NCBI GenBank assembly: GCA_951799445.1
Contig: OX637289.1
Coordinates: 5,299,321 to 5,363,320 of the forward strand
From: Pseudisothecium myosuroides
Taxonomy: Eukaryota; Streptophyta; Bryopsida; Hypnales; Lembophyllaceae
Length of the DNA stretch: 64,000 nucleotides
Direction of reading: 5' to 3'
In this document: piece by piece, positions 22,855 to 35,264 of the stretch
How the letters are laid out: the number at the start of each line of letters is the position of its first letter
How positions within the stretch are numbered: the stretch's first letter is position 1
Notes under the pieces: model-generated
Databases searched by the model: none
What the model saw: the letters and a program-made list of their open reading frames with translations, nothing else
Told to the model about the DNA's origin: nothing
Position numbers and translations under genes: made by a program

Positions 22855-24262
22855 ATCCTCACATTTTTATTGGACCAATCTTACTAGATCTATAGGGGGG
22901 ATGATTCTAGTTTGAGTGAATTGCCATGGAGGATGTTAAACCCGTCCTACAAAATGGGATGAGCAAGGTGAATTTTTTGTTCTTGAGGATAAAAGTAAAA
23001 AAAAATCCCCCTATTTTGTATCGTGTTAAGGGTATTTTTTAGACCCTTCCCTAGCTAATTTGAGGCCTCTAATTGCAAATATGAATTCAAAACTTGCAAA
23101 TTTTATCATATGCGGCAAATAATAAATTTTTACGATTTTTCCAAGGTAAATCCAACTCGTTGGTCCCACTTCATGGGACGGGATTGACGTCCCTCAATTG
23201 CCACTGGTTACAAAACATTGATCAATATTAGTCAATTTTTCATGTTGTAGTTTTTGTTTAATTGTATTGCTCTATGAATTTGTATTAGCCAGTATTCCCG
23301 CTATATAAGCCTATCCAAACTTCCATTTGTCCCTTGAGGGAACAAATGATCCTTTAGGGGTTAAGATAAAAGGAATTATATCATAATGGACTCATTAATA
23401 AATTGAGGGACAAAAACTTTCTTTTGTGCAAAACATTACAAGTAAACAGTCTAGAGAACAAAAAGAACCATATTACAATCAAATATACTTCAAGCAAGAA
23501 TATTAGGAATTTTATGAAATTTTTGCCATGAATTTGAAAAAAAAATTGCACCTTTTATGCTCAATAATATTTTTTATTAATTGTCTTGAAAACTTTTGAG
23601 AACCACTATATGCAAAAGACTTCATAAAATTTGTTGATTATGATCATTATGTTAATTTATTCAAAGAAAAACAATTATAGTCTTGTAAATATATGCCTTC
23701 AACTTACAAGTTCACTAGAAATAAAAGACGGCTTACAAATGGTTATGCAATTCTTATCACATTGGATGAAAACCATTCTTTCCGCATCTCCTACACAAAA
23801 TAGTGAAATTAGGTTCCCCCAGACTATAGTTGACCATGTCTGAAAGTGTTAGATATGAGAAATTAGTGTGGGGCAACCTAATTTCACTATTTTGTGTAGA
23901 GGTAAAGATTCCATTCTAATTTACAATTATATTATTAACGTGGTTTACTTTGTCCGTGTAGTTGTGTGGCAATTCGTAAGTGAGGTTTTAGTGTTGGAGG
24001 GGAATGAATGCTAGACCACTCCAATGTAAAAACATTACTTTCAACCTTAGAGTGACTAAATTCATTGGAAGAGTGCAGTGGAGCCCTAAAACTGCAGAAA
24101 TTTTGGGGAATCCTTTTTGGTAACTGCTGCAAAGGATGCAAGAATTAGCCGTAGGATCTTCGGTCGTAGCATGCAAATACTTGGAATACAAATTGAAATT
24201 TCCAAAAAAAATTGATCATGAGAAGATCAAGAGCTTTGACCACAAAAACTACAGCGTTGACC
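22855..24262. other. Intergenic repeat DNA
   Basis: No gene. A terminal fragment of a TTAA-flanked element (CCTTTAGGGGTTAA) ends near 23364, next to the palindrome TTTGTCCCTTGAGGGAACAAA (in part). Confidence 0.4.
23792..23898. mobile_element. MITE family 4, copy 2 (107 bp)
   Basis: Left end TACACAAAATAGTGAAATTA and right end TAATTTCACTATTTTGTGTA are exact reverse complements over at least 20 bp. The stem continues into AGGTT(C/G)CCC with about 50 bp of loop. Confidence 0.75.
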
Positions 24263-25181
24263 TTAACCCCTAAAGTACCAAAGTCCCCTCGGGGGACACT
24301 TCAGATTTCAGGCAGGCCCATGTGGCCTCAAATTTTGACCTGATTTTTTGAAACTTTTTTTGAAGATAGGGAATCATATTAGCTTTCTAAAAATATAATT
24401 TTTTTTCAATCGGTGCCCGGGAGCAAAAGTTATGCCATCATAAAGCAAAAAAGCAATTTGCCGGGCAGAAAAAAAAAAAAAAAAAATGATTTTAAATTCC
24501 CGCCCCCCCCCCCCCCCAGATCATGTTTTTGTCTACATTTGAAGCTTTGATTCATTCTATTTGGACTAATAATGAGAAAGTTATGGACAATCTTGTTTTT
24601 TGGGCAATTTAAGCATGTTCTTCAAAAAAACAACTTATAGAATTCATTTTTGAATGCAATTTTCAAAAAAATTCAAAATTTTTTTCTTACAAGGTCAAAC
24701 TTTTTTGCAAGAACAATCCCACCGTTGGGATTATGGTGTTTGAATTCCATCTAAGAGCTATTAACAATTTACTGTTTCGATCAATTTTGGACTACTTCTA
24801 CTTAACAATTTTTTTATATGTGAAAATCAAGTTTTGATATGCTGAAATTTTTTTCCCCGACTCTCAACTCAAATGTTCAACATAAAAAAGTTTAACTTTA
24901 TGTTGTGTAGTGCAAAAAAATCTACAAATGGCCGTCAAAGTCATCTGAAATTGCAGGAAACAGTTCAATTTTTTTTTCCAACTTCAAATGTTAATATCTT
25001 CCAATCCGTACGGTCAAACTCCATGAAATTTTTACCACATGATCTGAGACAAGTGAAGTACAAGATCCTACGGTTAGATTCTAAAAAAAAGTTTTTTGTG
25101 GGTTTAAGGAGTGATTGCAGCAGAAATGACAGTTTTCAGTGGTTTTGGAGCCAGAAAATGCCTTGGTATTTTAGGGGTTAA
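24263..25181 (+). mobile_element. piggyBac-like non-autonomous element, copy B
   Basis: TTAACCCCTAAAGTACC to TATTTTAGGGGTTAA, 919 bp. Collinear with copies A and C over most of its length, but diverged. It contains a poly-A run and a C16 run at about 24470-24518. No coding frame of transposase length. Confidence 0.75.
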
Positions 25182-25526
25182 TGGGCAGGTGCTTTGTTCA
25201 GAGGAAACCACATCACAGAAAACGTATGGTTGCTTGGAAAAATACATGGAAAAATGTTGTGCACATAACATGATCTGAGGAATGGGACAACAATGCGATT
25301 ATGGAAGGCCTGTGATAATGTGAAGCTTGCAATGAGCATGCCTTTGAAACAAACAAACAAAGTTTCTTGCTTCGATGACTGGACCAGATCGCTCTCATGC
25401 CTGAAGCCAAGAGTATACCGGTGGTCATACTGCATACCGGTGGTGACACATGTCAAGGTCGACGTGAAAAAAAATATTAGAGTAAGCAGGAGACGCTCGC
25501 GTCATTTCTTTCTCATAGCAGTGCAG

Positions 25527-25823
25527 TAAGGTTACTACACCTAAAATTGCACATTTAAGCAATTCAGCTTATTTCAGCATGGTTTTCATTATTATATTAG
25601 AAAACTTTTTGTAGGGTCTTGTTGGTATTCCAAAGAGGATTCTAGATTCTTTGAGAATGCATTTTTTGGACACCGTATAAATAAACTATGAATATTCAAA
25701 GTGTTGGGAATAGGTGTTTCTAAAATCGACCCTAGACTCTCATGAATAGTGGGAGTACATTTTAGGCAAGAATCTGTAGGGGACAATTTTAGAAAGGGGT
25801 CGAAATTAGGTGTAGTTACCTTA
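25527..25823. mobile_element. MITE family 5 with TAAGGTTACTACACCTAA ends
   Basis: Left TAAGGTTACTACACCTAAAA and right TTAGGTGTAGTTACCTTA are inverted copies, 297 bp apart in total. Flanking TA on both sides could be a mariner-type duplication. Diverged relatives: 7455-7662 and the outer ends near 18398 and 19896. Confidence 0.6.
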
Positions 25824-26129
25824 TTACATCTTCATGAATTTGTGGCATTTGACATTCTAATGAAGTTTTTTGAAATTTGTGATGTGTTCATGCAGAATGC
25901 TCTATATTCCCTTGCAATTTCTAAATCAGATGCCTTCAGTTTTTGAAGTAGCAGGGAAGATTGAAATTCTTGCCCCCTTTTACTAGCCCCATTGTAATTT
26001 TCTGCCCGGAGAAGCTTATTTTAGCAATATCTTGAGCTTGGGCACTTTGAAATTTCCACCCAAACCAAACATATTTCACTATTTACATTTTTCACTTACA
26101 ATGGCTTTTACAAATGTTGCCACTCTCAA

Positions 26130-26395
26130 CCAAGGCTTTTTTTTTTGGCTTTCTGGTGCCAGATTGCACCAGGAAAAAAATCTGGCTAAAAAAGGTTATA
26201 AAAAATGCCAAAAAAATTGGATGAAATCGCCAAACAACTTTGAAATTAAAAAATATATTAGATGAAATTGCCTAATTGTGGATGAAAACCATACTATACA
26301 TCCAATAAGTGGATGAATGTTGCAATTTGAAGCACCACTATAACATTTTATATCGCCACTATGGCACTTCTTCAAAAATGAAAAAAAAAACCCTG
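26130..26395 (+). repeat. Repeat family 3, copy 2
   Basis: Collinear with 21005-21290: GTGCCAGATTGCACCAG near the left end, then AAGTGGATGAATGTTGC, ACTATAACATTTTATAT, and an A-tract with ACCCT at the right. Confidence 0.6.
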
Positions 26396-28820
26396 CTCTC
26401 AACTGTAAAGAATGCCAAACTCACTTTGCTACTCAAGAAAAATGGATGAATGAAACTACTAAATTTTTCGTCACCTATGATTCTCTGACTTTGTTCATCG
26501 TCCAATTTTTGGACGTCGGAGCGCTTAGGGGTTAATGACTCAAATTGTTGTCTAACACAAGTAGAGCTACTATTTAAATTCTTTAAAATAAATAAATAAA
26601 TAATGAGTACCTTGGGAAGAAAATAAAAACCAATAGTTTTACATTGAAATCACTAGTAGAAAAAGGGCTATCAATGACTGTGATTTATGATTGTGTAACC
26701 AGTCATATAGGACGATTATGACGATTTTATGACTAACGCAGGATTTTGGGCTCAGAGTCATAGAGGACGCGTAATTACGGACAAAGCAATCATTTTTTTG
26801 CCTTAGCATTGTTTTTCATCCGATGCTAATGTGGAACTTCATCAGGGTGTGATAATATGTGGCCTCTCTAATGGCGCCGAGACACGTGGCTGAGGATCTG
26901 GCATGTTGAGGTGTCAATTTTTTAGTAGTAGAATGGCATGTTGGCTAGTTCTGGAGTGACCCTGTTTCACGTCAAACAAATTTTAAGCTGACGTGGAAAA
27001 TGTTTGGTTCCATATTTGTCATTTTGTAGTCATTCTTTAGGCAATTACAGTCATTTTCCTGTGATTTTTAAGTTGGTTGCAGTCAATAACATAGTCATGG
27101 ATGTGTTGAGGGAATCATTTTGCAGAATGGTATTGCTTGATTATATGACTGGGGCGTGGTTTTATGTAGTCATTACATAGTTGGATAAGAGTGATTGTAC
27201 AAGACATATAAAAAGCAAGTGTGCGTTTGTGCCATTGTGAAGAAGTCGTCTTTTCCACTGATAACTACAATATGACTAGCAGCTTGCAGATGCAACGGTG
27301 GGCAAATATGAGGATGTCCAAATATGAATCAACAACAACTCGGACAAATGACTCTGTCAGTATTGCTTCAGTCATATATATGAAGACTATTACAAGGGAA
27401 TGATAGGCAAAATATAGATAGTCGTATATTTTAAAAAAAGGGACATTATGATTTTTGTGACTAGTAATCACAATTAAACATGTTTATGAAACAATTACTC
27501 ACATCGTGTGTCTATCAAAATGGTTTGCCTAAAGTACACAGCGAGAGGTCCTAGGTACATGGCAGAGCCCATACCACAATTCTTGGCTTCAACAAGTAGT
27601 TTTTAGGAACTTCCCTTCCCCAAAAGTAGAGGAACCGACAGCATTCTTCACCTTCGCTTGCTCATTAGTCGTATACAGAAACATTAGCAATATGTGTCGC
27701 CAAATGGCCTCCGTGATGTCTACTTTGTAGCAATAGTCAAAAATCATGCAGAAATGGAATGATCCACCTTAACCACTGATGATACCTATTGCAATGCTCT
27801 ACTTCACAATCCCTGGATTCAGTAGGAATACTTCTTGGCCAAATACAAACTGCCACATTAAAGAAGTTATATTAGGGGCAATGATGACAAGCAATAAGTA
27901 TTCCGTGAATACCACAACTACACACACATTCTAAAGAGCAGCACAAGTGATGATATATTATTGGCAGTTCCTTTTAGAGTCATTCAATAGTCCCATAGCA
28001 GTCATAACCAGGAAAATGACTAGCCTGCGACTGTCCATGCACTATCTAGTTAGTATCAAATGACTAAAAAATGACTAGCCAGTGACAAATCCAGACTAGG
28101 TAGTAGAATAGACAAGCCAAAAAAAATATGGAAATCAAAATGCATGTACTAATCCCTGTACATTCTGCCAATTAGATAGAGAAGCCAATTTTTTTTGGAA
28201 AATGACCATGACTCTACTTATTCAACTACATTCAAAAATGGAACCTCTGTATAGCTCTTACCTTTTTAGCTTGTAATTTCTTATTTGGAGGGGAGGTTTC
28301 ACCCTTGTTTCTTGCTTCTTGAATTTTATCTGCACAATGCCATCCCATTCCACCATTTTCAACTATAAGAATTAAAAAATTATATAGAAAAATCCAGGAA
28401 AATTTGGAGATTACTATGCATCTACTTCTTCCACTACATTCAGCCATTGAAGAAAACAGAACAAGATACCCAAAAAATTAGGCAAACCAAAAAAACAGAT
28501 GAAAGAATAAAGAAAAAAATAAATTCCTGCGGATATGAACTTCTTCCACCTCAAAATTTGTACTTCACAGCAACCTCATTAGATTAAATGCCTTCACTTA
28601 GTAAATTAATAGAGATGAGTAAGCCTTAACTTTGCAAGAAGCAACCAATTTAGGTGGGTCAACAATTTGTAGAGACCCTGGACCTCTTTTAAAGTACCTA
28701 GCTAAGGCAAATCGTGCATTCCAAAATAAGTAGTCTGCAATTTGAAAAACCACTCTCTGAAAGCAAGTATAGCAAAACCTGCAAGAAACAATTTTTTGTC
28801 CACTCTTTTGACGGCCAAAA

Positions 28821-29249
28821 GAGTGAACCCTAACTTTTGATGTCCAGAAGAGGAACAACAGCCAAAAGAGTGAATCCTACATTGCAACAACCAGAAGAAG
28901 AACGGCGACCAGAAGAGTGAGCCCTACATTGCAACAACCAGAAGAAGAACAACAGCCAGAAAGTGTGAACCCTAGATTGCAACAACCAGAAGAGGAACGG
29001 CGACCAGAAGAGTGAGCCCTACATTGCAACGACCAAAAGAAGAACAACAGCCAGAAGAGTGAACCCTAGATTGCAACAACCAGAAGAGGAACGGCGACCA
29101 GAAGAGTGAACCCTACATTGCAAGTTTGCAACGACCAGAAGAAGTACAACAACCAAAAGAATGAACCTTACATTGCAACAACCAGAAGAATGAACCCTAC
29201 ATTGCAACAACCAGAAGAGGAACGGCGACCAAAAGAGTGAACCCTAACA
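28821..29249. repeat. 47-bp tandem repeat (minisatellite) inside the CACTA element
   Basis: About nine units spaced 47 bp (e.g. 28821, 28868, 28915, 28963, 29010, 29057, 29104), each with GAGTGAACCCTACATTGCAA and CCAGAAGA(A/G)GAAC. Units alternate between an ACAGCC and a GGCGACC variant, giving a 94-bp higher-order period. The right part is irregular. Confidence 0.88.
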
Positions 29250-30430
29250 AATCATTGCTACTCATTGCCTCCTTCCATTGTAGCGCTCCCTTCTTCTGCC
29301 AAACTGCCACACCACTTTGTTGTCTTGCCCAATACTACAACAATGCACGGCGACATTAAGTGAACAGCATAAAGAGAGAGTATGGAGCTGGTGAAGAAAT
29401 GGCGCCACAGTAGGTGTTGACAAGGAGAGAGACGAAATCATAGCCGTTGTTGCCAACCATAGTTGGAAGGAGATTCTGACAAGTGGATGATACCACTAAC
29501 TACTTGGCATTATTAGTCAAGGGATCAATGACTATAGTAACTCTGTGAAGCACTACACTATGACTGCATACACGTGAGTTTAGTCAGTATATGACTTCAG
29601 TCAACTAGTAAATAACTTAAAAATGACTGCCAACAAAATTGCCGTCAGAAATCAATATTAATAAAAGCTGCCATTCAAACCTTACAACGACGGCTCCTCT
29701 CCTGACAGACTTTCATGATTACTAATAGCAGTACTTATAAAGGTCGTCTATAAATGCATTGTCATTTCCATTTTTTATGGCTTCTCATTCAAATTGGCTG
29801 AATGTAGTGGAATTAGAAGATGCATTGTGATTTTCAATTTATTTTTTTTGCTTCACATTGCCTAGGATAGAATAGAGTGGGATTAGCAAATGTAGTGCGA
29901 TCTCTATTTTTTTGGCTTCACATTCATATTGAAGAATGTAGTGGAATTAAGAGATGCATTGTAATTTCCATTTTATTTTGGCTTTGCATTCTTGAAGGCT
30001 GAATGGAGCTAGTGGAATCAATAGATACATTGTGATATCTATTTTTTGATTGGCCTTGCATTCAAATTGCCTGAATGTAGTGGGATCTTGAGTGGACCAC
30101 TCTTGGTGTATTTTATATGCCCCCTTGTGCGGCAAGGGAGTATAGTTTAGGGGACTATTTACCTCCAAGTCCTCAATAAAAGGGTCCCTATAATTACATA
30201 ATTTGGTAAAATGACCTGTATTATGGTACTCTATCATTACTTATACTACCTATGTGAATGCAATTTTTTCTAAGCTAATTTTTTTATAAAGAAAAAAAAT
30301 GAATTGAAAAACAAAGTGAAAACAAAAGTGGCAGAAAAAAAGTACAAAGTATACATATGTGGAATTCAATATAGTTCCGTGCGTTTTCAAACAACTTAGT
30401 TTTAGTATTCTAACACTTAGATATCAACTT

Positions 30431-30645
30431 GGTATGAAAATTTTCTTCCTTTTTACACCCTATTTTTTTTATGAAGACACTTTGGTTGGTGTGAAATTTT
30501 TCTTTGTTTTTCACACCCTATTTTTTTTATGAAGACACTTTGGTAGGTGTGAAATTTTTCTCTGTTTTTCACATCCTATTTTTTTTAGAAAGACACTTTG
30601 GTTGGTGTGAAATTTGTCTTTCCATTTCACACCCTATTTTTTTTG
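30431..30645. repeat. 58-bp tandem repeat
   Basis: About 3.7 units with exact 58-bp spacing of CACACCCTATTTTTTTTATG (30454, 30512, 30570, 30628), joined by AGACACTTTGGTTGGTGTGA. Confidence 0.88.
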
Positions 30646-30840
30646 TTAACTCCTAAAGTCCCAAGGCCTCTTTTCCATCAAATACCACTCAAAATTGCCA
30701 TTTCTATATCAAAGAGCAAAAAACTATAATTTTTTTTTTTGCATATCTAACTGTAGGATCTTGTACTGGACTAGTGCAAGAATGTGTGGAAGAAATTTCA
30801 CAAACTTTGATCATGTAGATTGCAAGATATTTGCATTTAA
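30646..30840 (-). mobile_element. piggyBac-like element, truncated copy F
   Basis: Starts TTAACTCCTAAAGTCCCAAGG, the reversed right end of copies A and C. It stops after about 190 bp where copy D begins; the TTAA at 30837-30840 is shared. Confidence 0.6.
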
Positions 30841-31744
30841 CCCCTAAAGTTCCATAACTATGTTTTCACCAAAAACACTCAAAAACTGCCATTTTTAGTA
30901 GAAGTACCAAATTTTTGAAAGAATTTTTTTTGACACATGTAATTGTAGGATCTTATAGTAAATTTTTTTTAGAAGATGTGGAAAAAATTTCAGAATTTTC
31001 CACCATGCGGATTGGAAGATATTAGCATTTGAATTGGCAAAAATCCTTTTTTTGTCCTTGCGAAAAGCAGGGCAGCTGCACTTCACAAGGTCACATTTGT
31101 ATGAAAAAATGTCCAAAATGGTGGTGCTTATTTAAATTATTTTTCCTAGACAAGTAGACTACATGTTTAAAAATTTTCAAATCATTTGGAATTGTACAAC
31201 ATATACCAAAAAAATTGTAAGTAGAAAGAAGTAGAGAATGATCCAAATACAAAATTTTTAAGAATTTAATTATGGAATACAAAATTGTCAATCCCAATGG
31301 TTGTTATGTTGTAATAAACAACCTTCATCCTATGATTTTTTTTTCTTTCAAAAAATATTAAAAATTGAGTTAAATAAACAACTTCAAAGTTTATTTCAAA
31401 GTTAAAAATCCATAAGTACCCGCAAACTAAAAACCCTCATAACTTTTGACTCATTGGTCAAAATGGAATGATTCAAAGCTTTCCACGTATATATAAATCT
31501 AGAAAACTAATTTCAAATTTTTATTTTTGAAAAAAGTGTTTTTTCTGATCTGCCTAGACTACCTAGTTACAAAAAAAATTTGACTCTTATTTCCAAATGT
31601 CATGAAATTTAGTGCATATAAAGATATTCCTTGCGCCCACCTTTTATTAAAATTTCAGCTTAGAATATGGATATCTCTAGTTACACGTACTTGCCCAAAA
31701 TTTCTATACAGCCAAAAAACGCATGCTGGGCCTTTAGGGATTAA
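30837..31744 (-). mobile_element. piggyBac-like non-autonomous element, copy D
   Basis: TTAACCCCTAAAGTTCC to CCTTTAGGGATTAA, 908 bp, opposite orientation to A, B and C. Its right end reversed (GCATGCGTTTTTTGGC) matches the left end of copy C, and its left end matches the right end of copy E. Confidence 0.72.
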
Positions 31745-32370
31745 AGTGAAGGAAAAAAGTTTTTTTGCACCTTGCTCAACTACATTTTTTCACTTTGAAC
31801 CTTCATAACTTAAAATTTTTATTCCATTGATTTTGAATTTCTAATTTTCTATGATAAAAAATTGAGTTGAAAATCTAGAAAAAAATTCCAAAAAAACACA
31901 CTTAGTTTTTATTCATTAAAAAATTGTTAGGTAGAAGTAGGTTCAAGATTGAAGGAAAATCTAAATCATTAAAAGCTCTAAGATGGAATTGGAACATTCT
32001 AATTTCAATGGTGAGATTGTTCCAGAAAGAGATCTTAACCTTGTGAAACTTTATTTTTTGAAAAATTGTAAAAATTGAGGTCAGAAATGGATCCTACAAT
32101 TTATTTTTTTCTGGAAGATGCTCTAATTGCCCAAAAAATAAGATTGTCCATAACTTTCATATAACAAATCCAAATGGAAAAAATCAAAGCCTCTCATATA
32201 GATAAAAATATAATTTATATAAATAAAATAAAATTATTGGTGAATGTCCCCTACTTTATTTGTAAATCCTTTATAAATTTTATCTCAAAAGAATAAAATC
32301 CTATCTATATTATGTCGCACGTTGTTTCTAAAATGCACTAAATGATCTACCTGGGAGTAAAATTAGGAGA

Positions 32371-32588
32371 CACTATAAGAAACCTGCATTTCAGGTAACG
32401 AACTTTAATTTTTTTTAACTAATTTTAGGTGATGTCAATGTTGACAACCCAATGTTTTTATGTCAACAAGAACGTCCAACGAACATCAATGTTGACATAA
32501 AAACATTGGGTTGTCAACATTGACATCACCTAAAATCAGTTTAAAAAATATTTGGGCTTGTTACCTAAAACATAGGTCTCTTATAGTA
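32371..32588. mobile_element. CACTA-like MITE, 218 bp hairpin
   Basis: Starts CACTATAAGAAACC and ends GGTCTCTTATAGTA. AGA flanks both sides (32368-32370 and 32589-32591), a 3-bp duplication. Inner arms are nearly perfect (TTTTAGGTGATGTCAATGTT and its reverse complement). Confidence 0.7.
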
Positions 32589-33909
32589 AGATGCATTGTG
32601 ATTACTATTTTTTTAGCTTTGCATTCTCTAAGTTAGGCTAAATGTAGCTGGTGAGATTACGAAATGCATTATGATTTGGTTTGCAGTTTTTGAGGCCCTA
32701 AGCAAACAAGTAGGCCTAGGCGTGGTCTTCAAATGTGCCTGCCATAGGGTCGTTGCAAGAATGAGTGGCTGTTTTTGTTCTACTTTGGTTGTTTTCGACT
32801 AATACTCCTAGTACTATAAGCTTTTTGCATCTGAATTTTTTTAAATTAAATTAAATAAGGATAATTAGTATAACACTAGAAATAGCATATCACCAAAATT
32901 TCAAACCAAAAAAAAATCAAGGTAAAAAGTTATTCACAAAAACATGTGAGCTGAAATTTTGAAGAAAATACATAGTTTGACTTTTTAATTTGTACAAAAT
33001 AGGAAAAAAAATTTCAAATAAACTAAAAATTTGGAAAGACTTTAGTTTGAAGAGATTTCACCAAAAAAATTATTTTAAAACCATCTTCAACATTCAGAAT
33101 TGCGTGCGCAAGGAAGCCTTCTTTGCATGGATGTAGAGGACATAAAATATAATATTTATTAAATCCACTTGGTAGGAACATGAATTCCCACTATGGGAAT
33201 ACACCATAGAAATTTCAGCTCCAAATCATTAAATTTGGGGACTCCATAGTACTAAAAACCCTTAAAATTCAAAACGTGACATATTAGTTTAAATGATTTT
33301 TAAATATAAAATGATTTTTGAAAATTTCTGAAAAATATGAGATATGATTAAACTCAAGAGAGGAATCTCCAATAAAAAATTTCAAATTCATGCTAGTCAT
33401 GCTGCAAAAGTTATAGCAAAAGGAAGCTTTCGCACTCGTTTTGTGACAATGTTTCAATACCGGTCTTTCTTGCAATGACCCCATATCACTTATTTATATT
33501 TTACAATGCTTGTGTTCTAGATAAGAAGTGCAAGAATCTAGGTACATTTTACCAAAAATGACTAGACAGCAATTGTAAAGCCTTAGAAAGTCATTCCTTA
33601 GTATTCTCATAGTTAGACATTGCGCTCAATTCATAACCCAACAAATGACTACAACGCAGCTATTCCTTTATAGAATGTAAAAAATGGAAATGAATAATTC
33701 GAATTTCCATGGTGTCCCATTGTCAGTCATTCCTCTGTTGTATTGTAGTCATATACTATGCTCAATTTATGACTTCAGAATTAGAGTATGACTCCACGTA
33801 GTCGACATTAGCAACAAGGCTAGAGAAGACAAACAGAACCTTAGATGACCCCAACTCTCATCGTTGCTCTCGTCCGGGCGTCATCCATTGCTGCGAACAA
33901 TGACTGAAC

Positions 33910-34410
33910 CATTAGAAGAAAAATGGGCCCTCAGGAGGGCTCCTTCCCTTTGCAAAGGGGCTGTGAGTTCCCCGCAATGGAACTCACAGGCCCTTTGGGG
34001 GACAATGGCCACTATTCATCATCAATGATGAATAGTGGCCACAATAAAAAAATATTAAAAAAAAATTAAAAAATTAAAAAAAATTAAAATTAAAAAAATT
34101 AAAAAAATTAAAAAAAATTAAAAAAATAATAAAAAAATAATGATTCAGGCTGACAAGGAAAATTTTGGCCACATCAGATTTGTGAATTCTGAAATTCTGC
34201 ATTTAATTTAATATTAATATTATTTTAATATTTTTTAAATTATTTTATTGCACTGTCCCGCCAGTTCACTGTCCTGAACAGGCCCCCCGTTCGCTGGGCG
34301 AAAAAAAAAAAAAAAAAAAAAGTTCAATTTTTTTTTTCTGTTTATCTAGACAGCGTTCCCTGCTGTCCGGGAACTCACAGACCTCCCAAGGGTCCATTTT
34401 TCTTCTAATG
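33910..34410. mobile_element. Nested element with CATTAGAAGAAAAATGG ends
   Basis: Inverted ends CATTAGAAGAAAAATGGGCC (left) and CCATTTTTCTTCTAATG (right), 501 bp. It contains two further palindromes: CTGTGAGTTCC / GGAACTCACAG (about 33961-33989) and TGGCCACTATTCATCAT with its complement (34006-34042). A long (TTAAAAAAA)n tract and an A23 run follow. No coding frame. Confidence 0.6.
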
Positions 34411-34624
34411 ATATGACTATAGCTTGCAACACGTCAGCATTGGTGCCTGTTTTACGACTCAAAGTTATTTTTCAGTTAGTTCCAAGTGACCAGTCATTTT
34501 TTCATTGGTTACATTTCACCCCCTTTTCTACTAGTGAATAGAGTAGCTTTTGCTTTGAAATATCATAGCTTTTACATTAAAGTAAAAATACAATAAAAAA
34601 ATAAAAATAGAGAGGCCTTGGTTG

Positions 34625-34633
34625 TATATAAAG
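34625..34633 (+). promoter_or_regulatory. TATA box candidate for the eIF1A-like gene
   Basis: TATATAAAG lies about 230 bp before the start codon and about 90 bp beyond the right end of the CACTA element. Confidence 0.45.
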
Positions 34634-34852
34634 GATTGGAGGTGGACCATAAAGATCATTTCTGCATTCACTTTGAAAAGCAATCTTTACATATATCTTT
34701 GCAATTTTACATTCCAAAATTTTGATAACTATTCACATCACTTGTTTCTTTATTTGGACATTTATTTGGCAAAGCAAAGAGACCATTTCTAATTGCAAAA
34801 CGTCTAAATTTTTTTAATAAGAATAGGAATCAACTAAAGAAAAGGAAGAAAG

Positions 34853-35239
34853 ATGAGGAGGGGCACCAATAAGCCCGAAGATGATAAAGGAGAGCTTCCA
34901 TTTAAGGTTGATGGGCAAGAATATGCTCAAGTCTTGATGATGCTTGGAACTTGGCGATGTGAGGCATTGTGCATTGATGGAACAAAGCGGTTATGCCATA
35001 TTCGGGGTAAGATGCACAAAAAAGAATGGATTGCACCAGGGGATATTATTTTGGTGGATCGTCGAGACTACCAAGATCTAAAGGCAGATGTGATTTACAA
35101 ATACAATCCAGATGAGGCACACTTGTTGAAGGCTTTCAAAGAGTTGCCTGAAAATGTACGTCTAAATGAAGGAATTGTCGGTGGTAGAAACAACAATGAA
35201 GAAGATGGATGTGATAAACCTAGACTACCTTCAATTTGA
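34853..35239 (+). CDS. eIF1A-like gene with frameshifted C-terminus
   Basis: A 128-residue intronless frame matches translation initiation factor 1A, the small OB-fold protein that binds the ribosomal A site and promotes scanning. Conserved stretches are DGQEYAQVL (20-28), [34 protein letters not shown] and [11 protein letters not shown]. Differences from the usual sequence include TW for NG and DRR for GLR. Near 35205-35222 the frame shifts. The next frame restores an acidic tail [13 protein letters not shown] with TAG at 35262-35264, so the present product ends early (TGA at 35237) with a basic, unrelated tail. The N-terminal basic tail is also shortened; in-frame TAA lies at 34835. It could be a decaying retrocopy or a diverged paralogue. 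A TATA box is present, so expression is possible. Confidence 0.8.
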   Translation: MRRGTNKPEDDKGELPFKVDGQEYAQVLMMLGTWRCEALCIDGTKRLCHIRGKMHKKEWIAPGDIILVDRRDYQDLKADVIYKYNPDEAHLLKAFKELPENVRLNEGIVGGRNNNEEDGCDKPRLPSI

Positions 35240-35264
35240 AGATGAAGATATTGATAAAGTGTAG

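Larger units (their letters stand above)
26651..34536. mobile_element. CACTA (En/Spm-type) transposon, 7.9 kb, no intact transposase
   Basis: The left end CACTAGTAGAAAAAGGG and right end CCCCTTTTCTACTAGTG are inverted and start with CACTA. Both sides are followed by the 3-bp duplication AAT (26648-26650, 34537-34539), as this superfamily makes. Subterminal DNA is full of short GACT/AGTCA motifs on both strands (26680-27190, 33540-33800, 34400-34520), another hallmark. No long frame remains. One minus-strand stretch of about 50 codons (about 27597-27750) is open but unrecognised. Other elements and tandem repeats lie inside, so it is old enough to have been a target itself, though its ends are clean. 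Confidence 0.85.

Noticed and set aside
28821..29249. CRISPR-like regular repeats
   Set aside because: Units are contiguous without unique spacers and lie in a plant transposon; it is a minisatellite.
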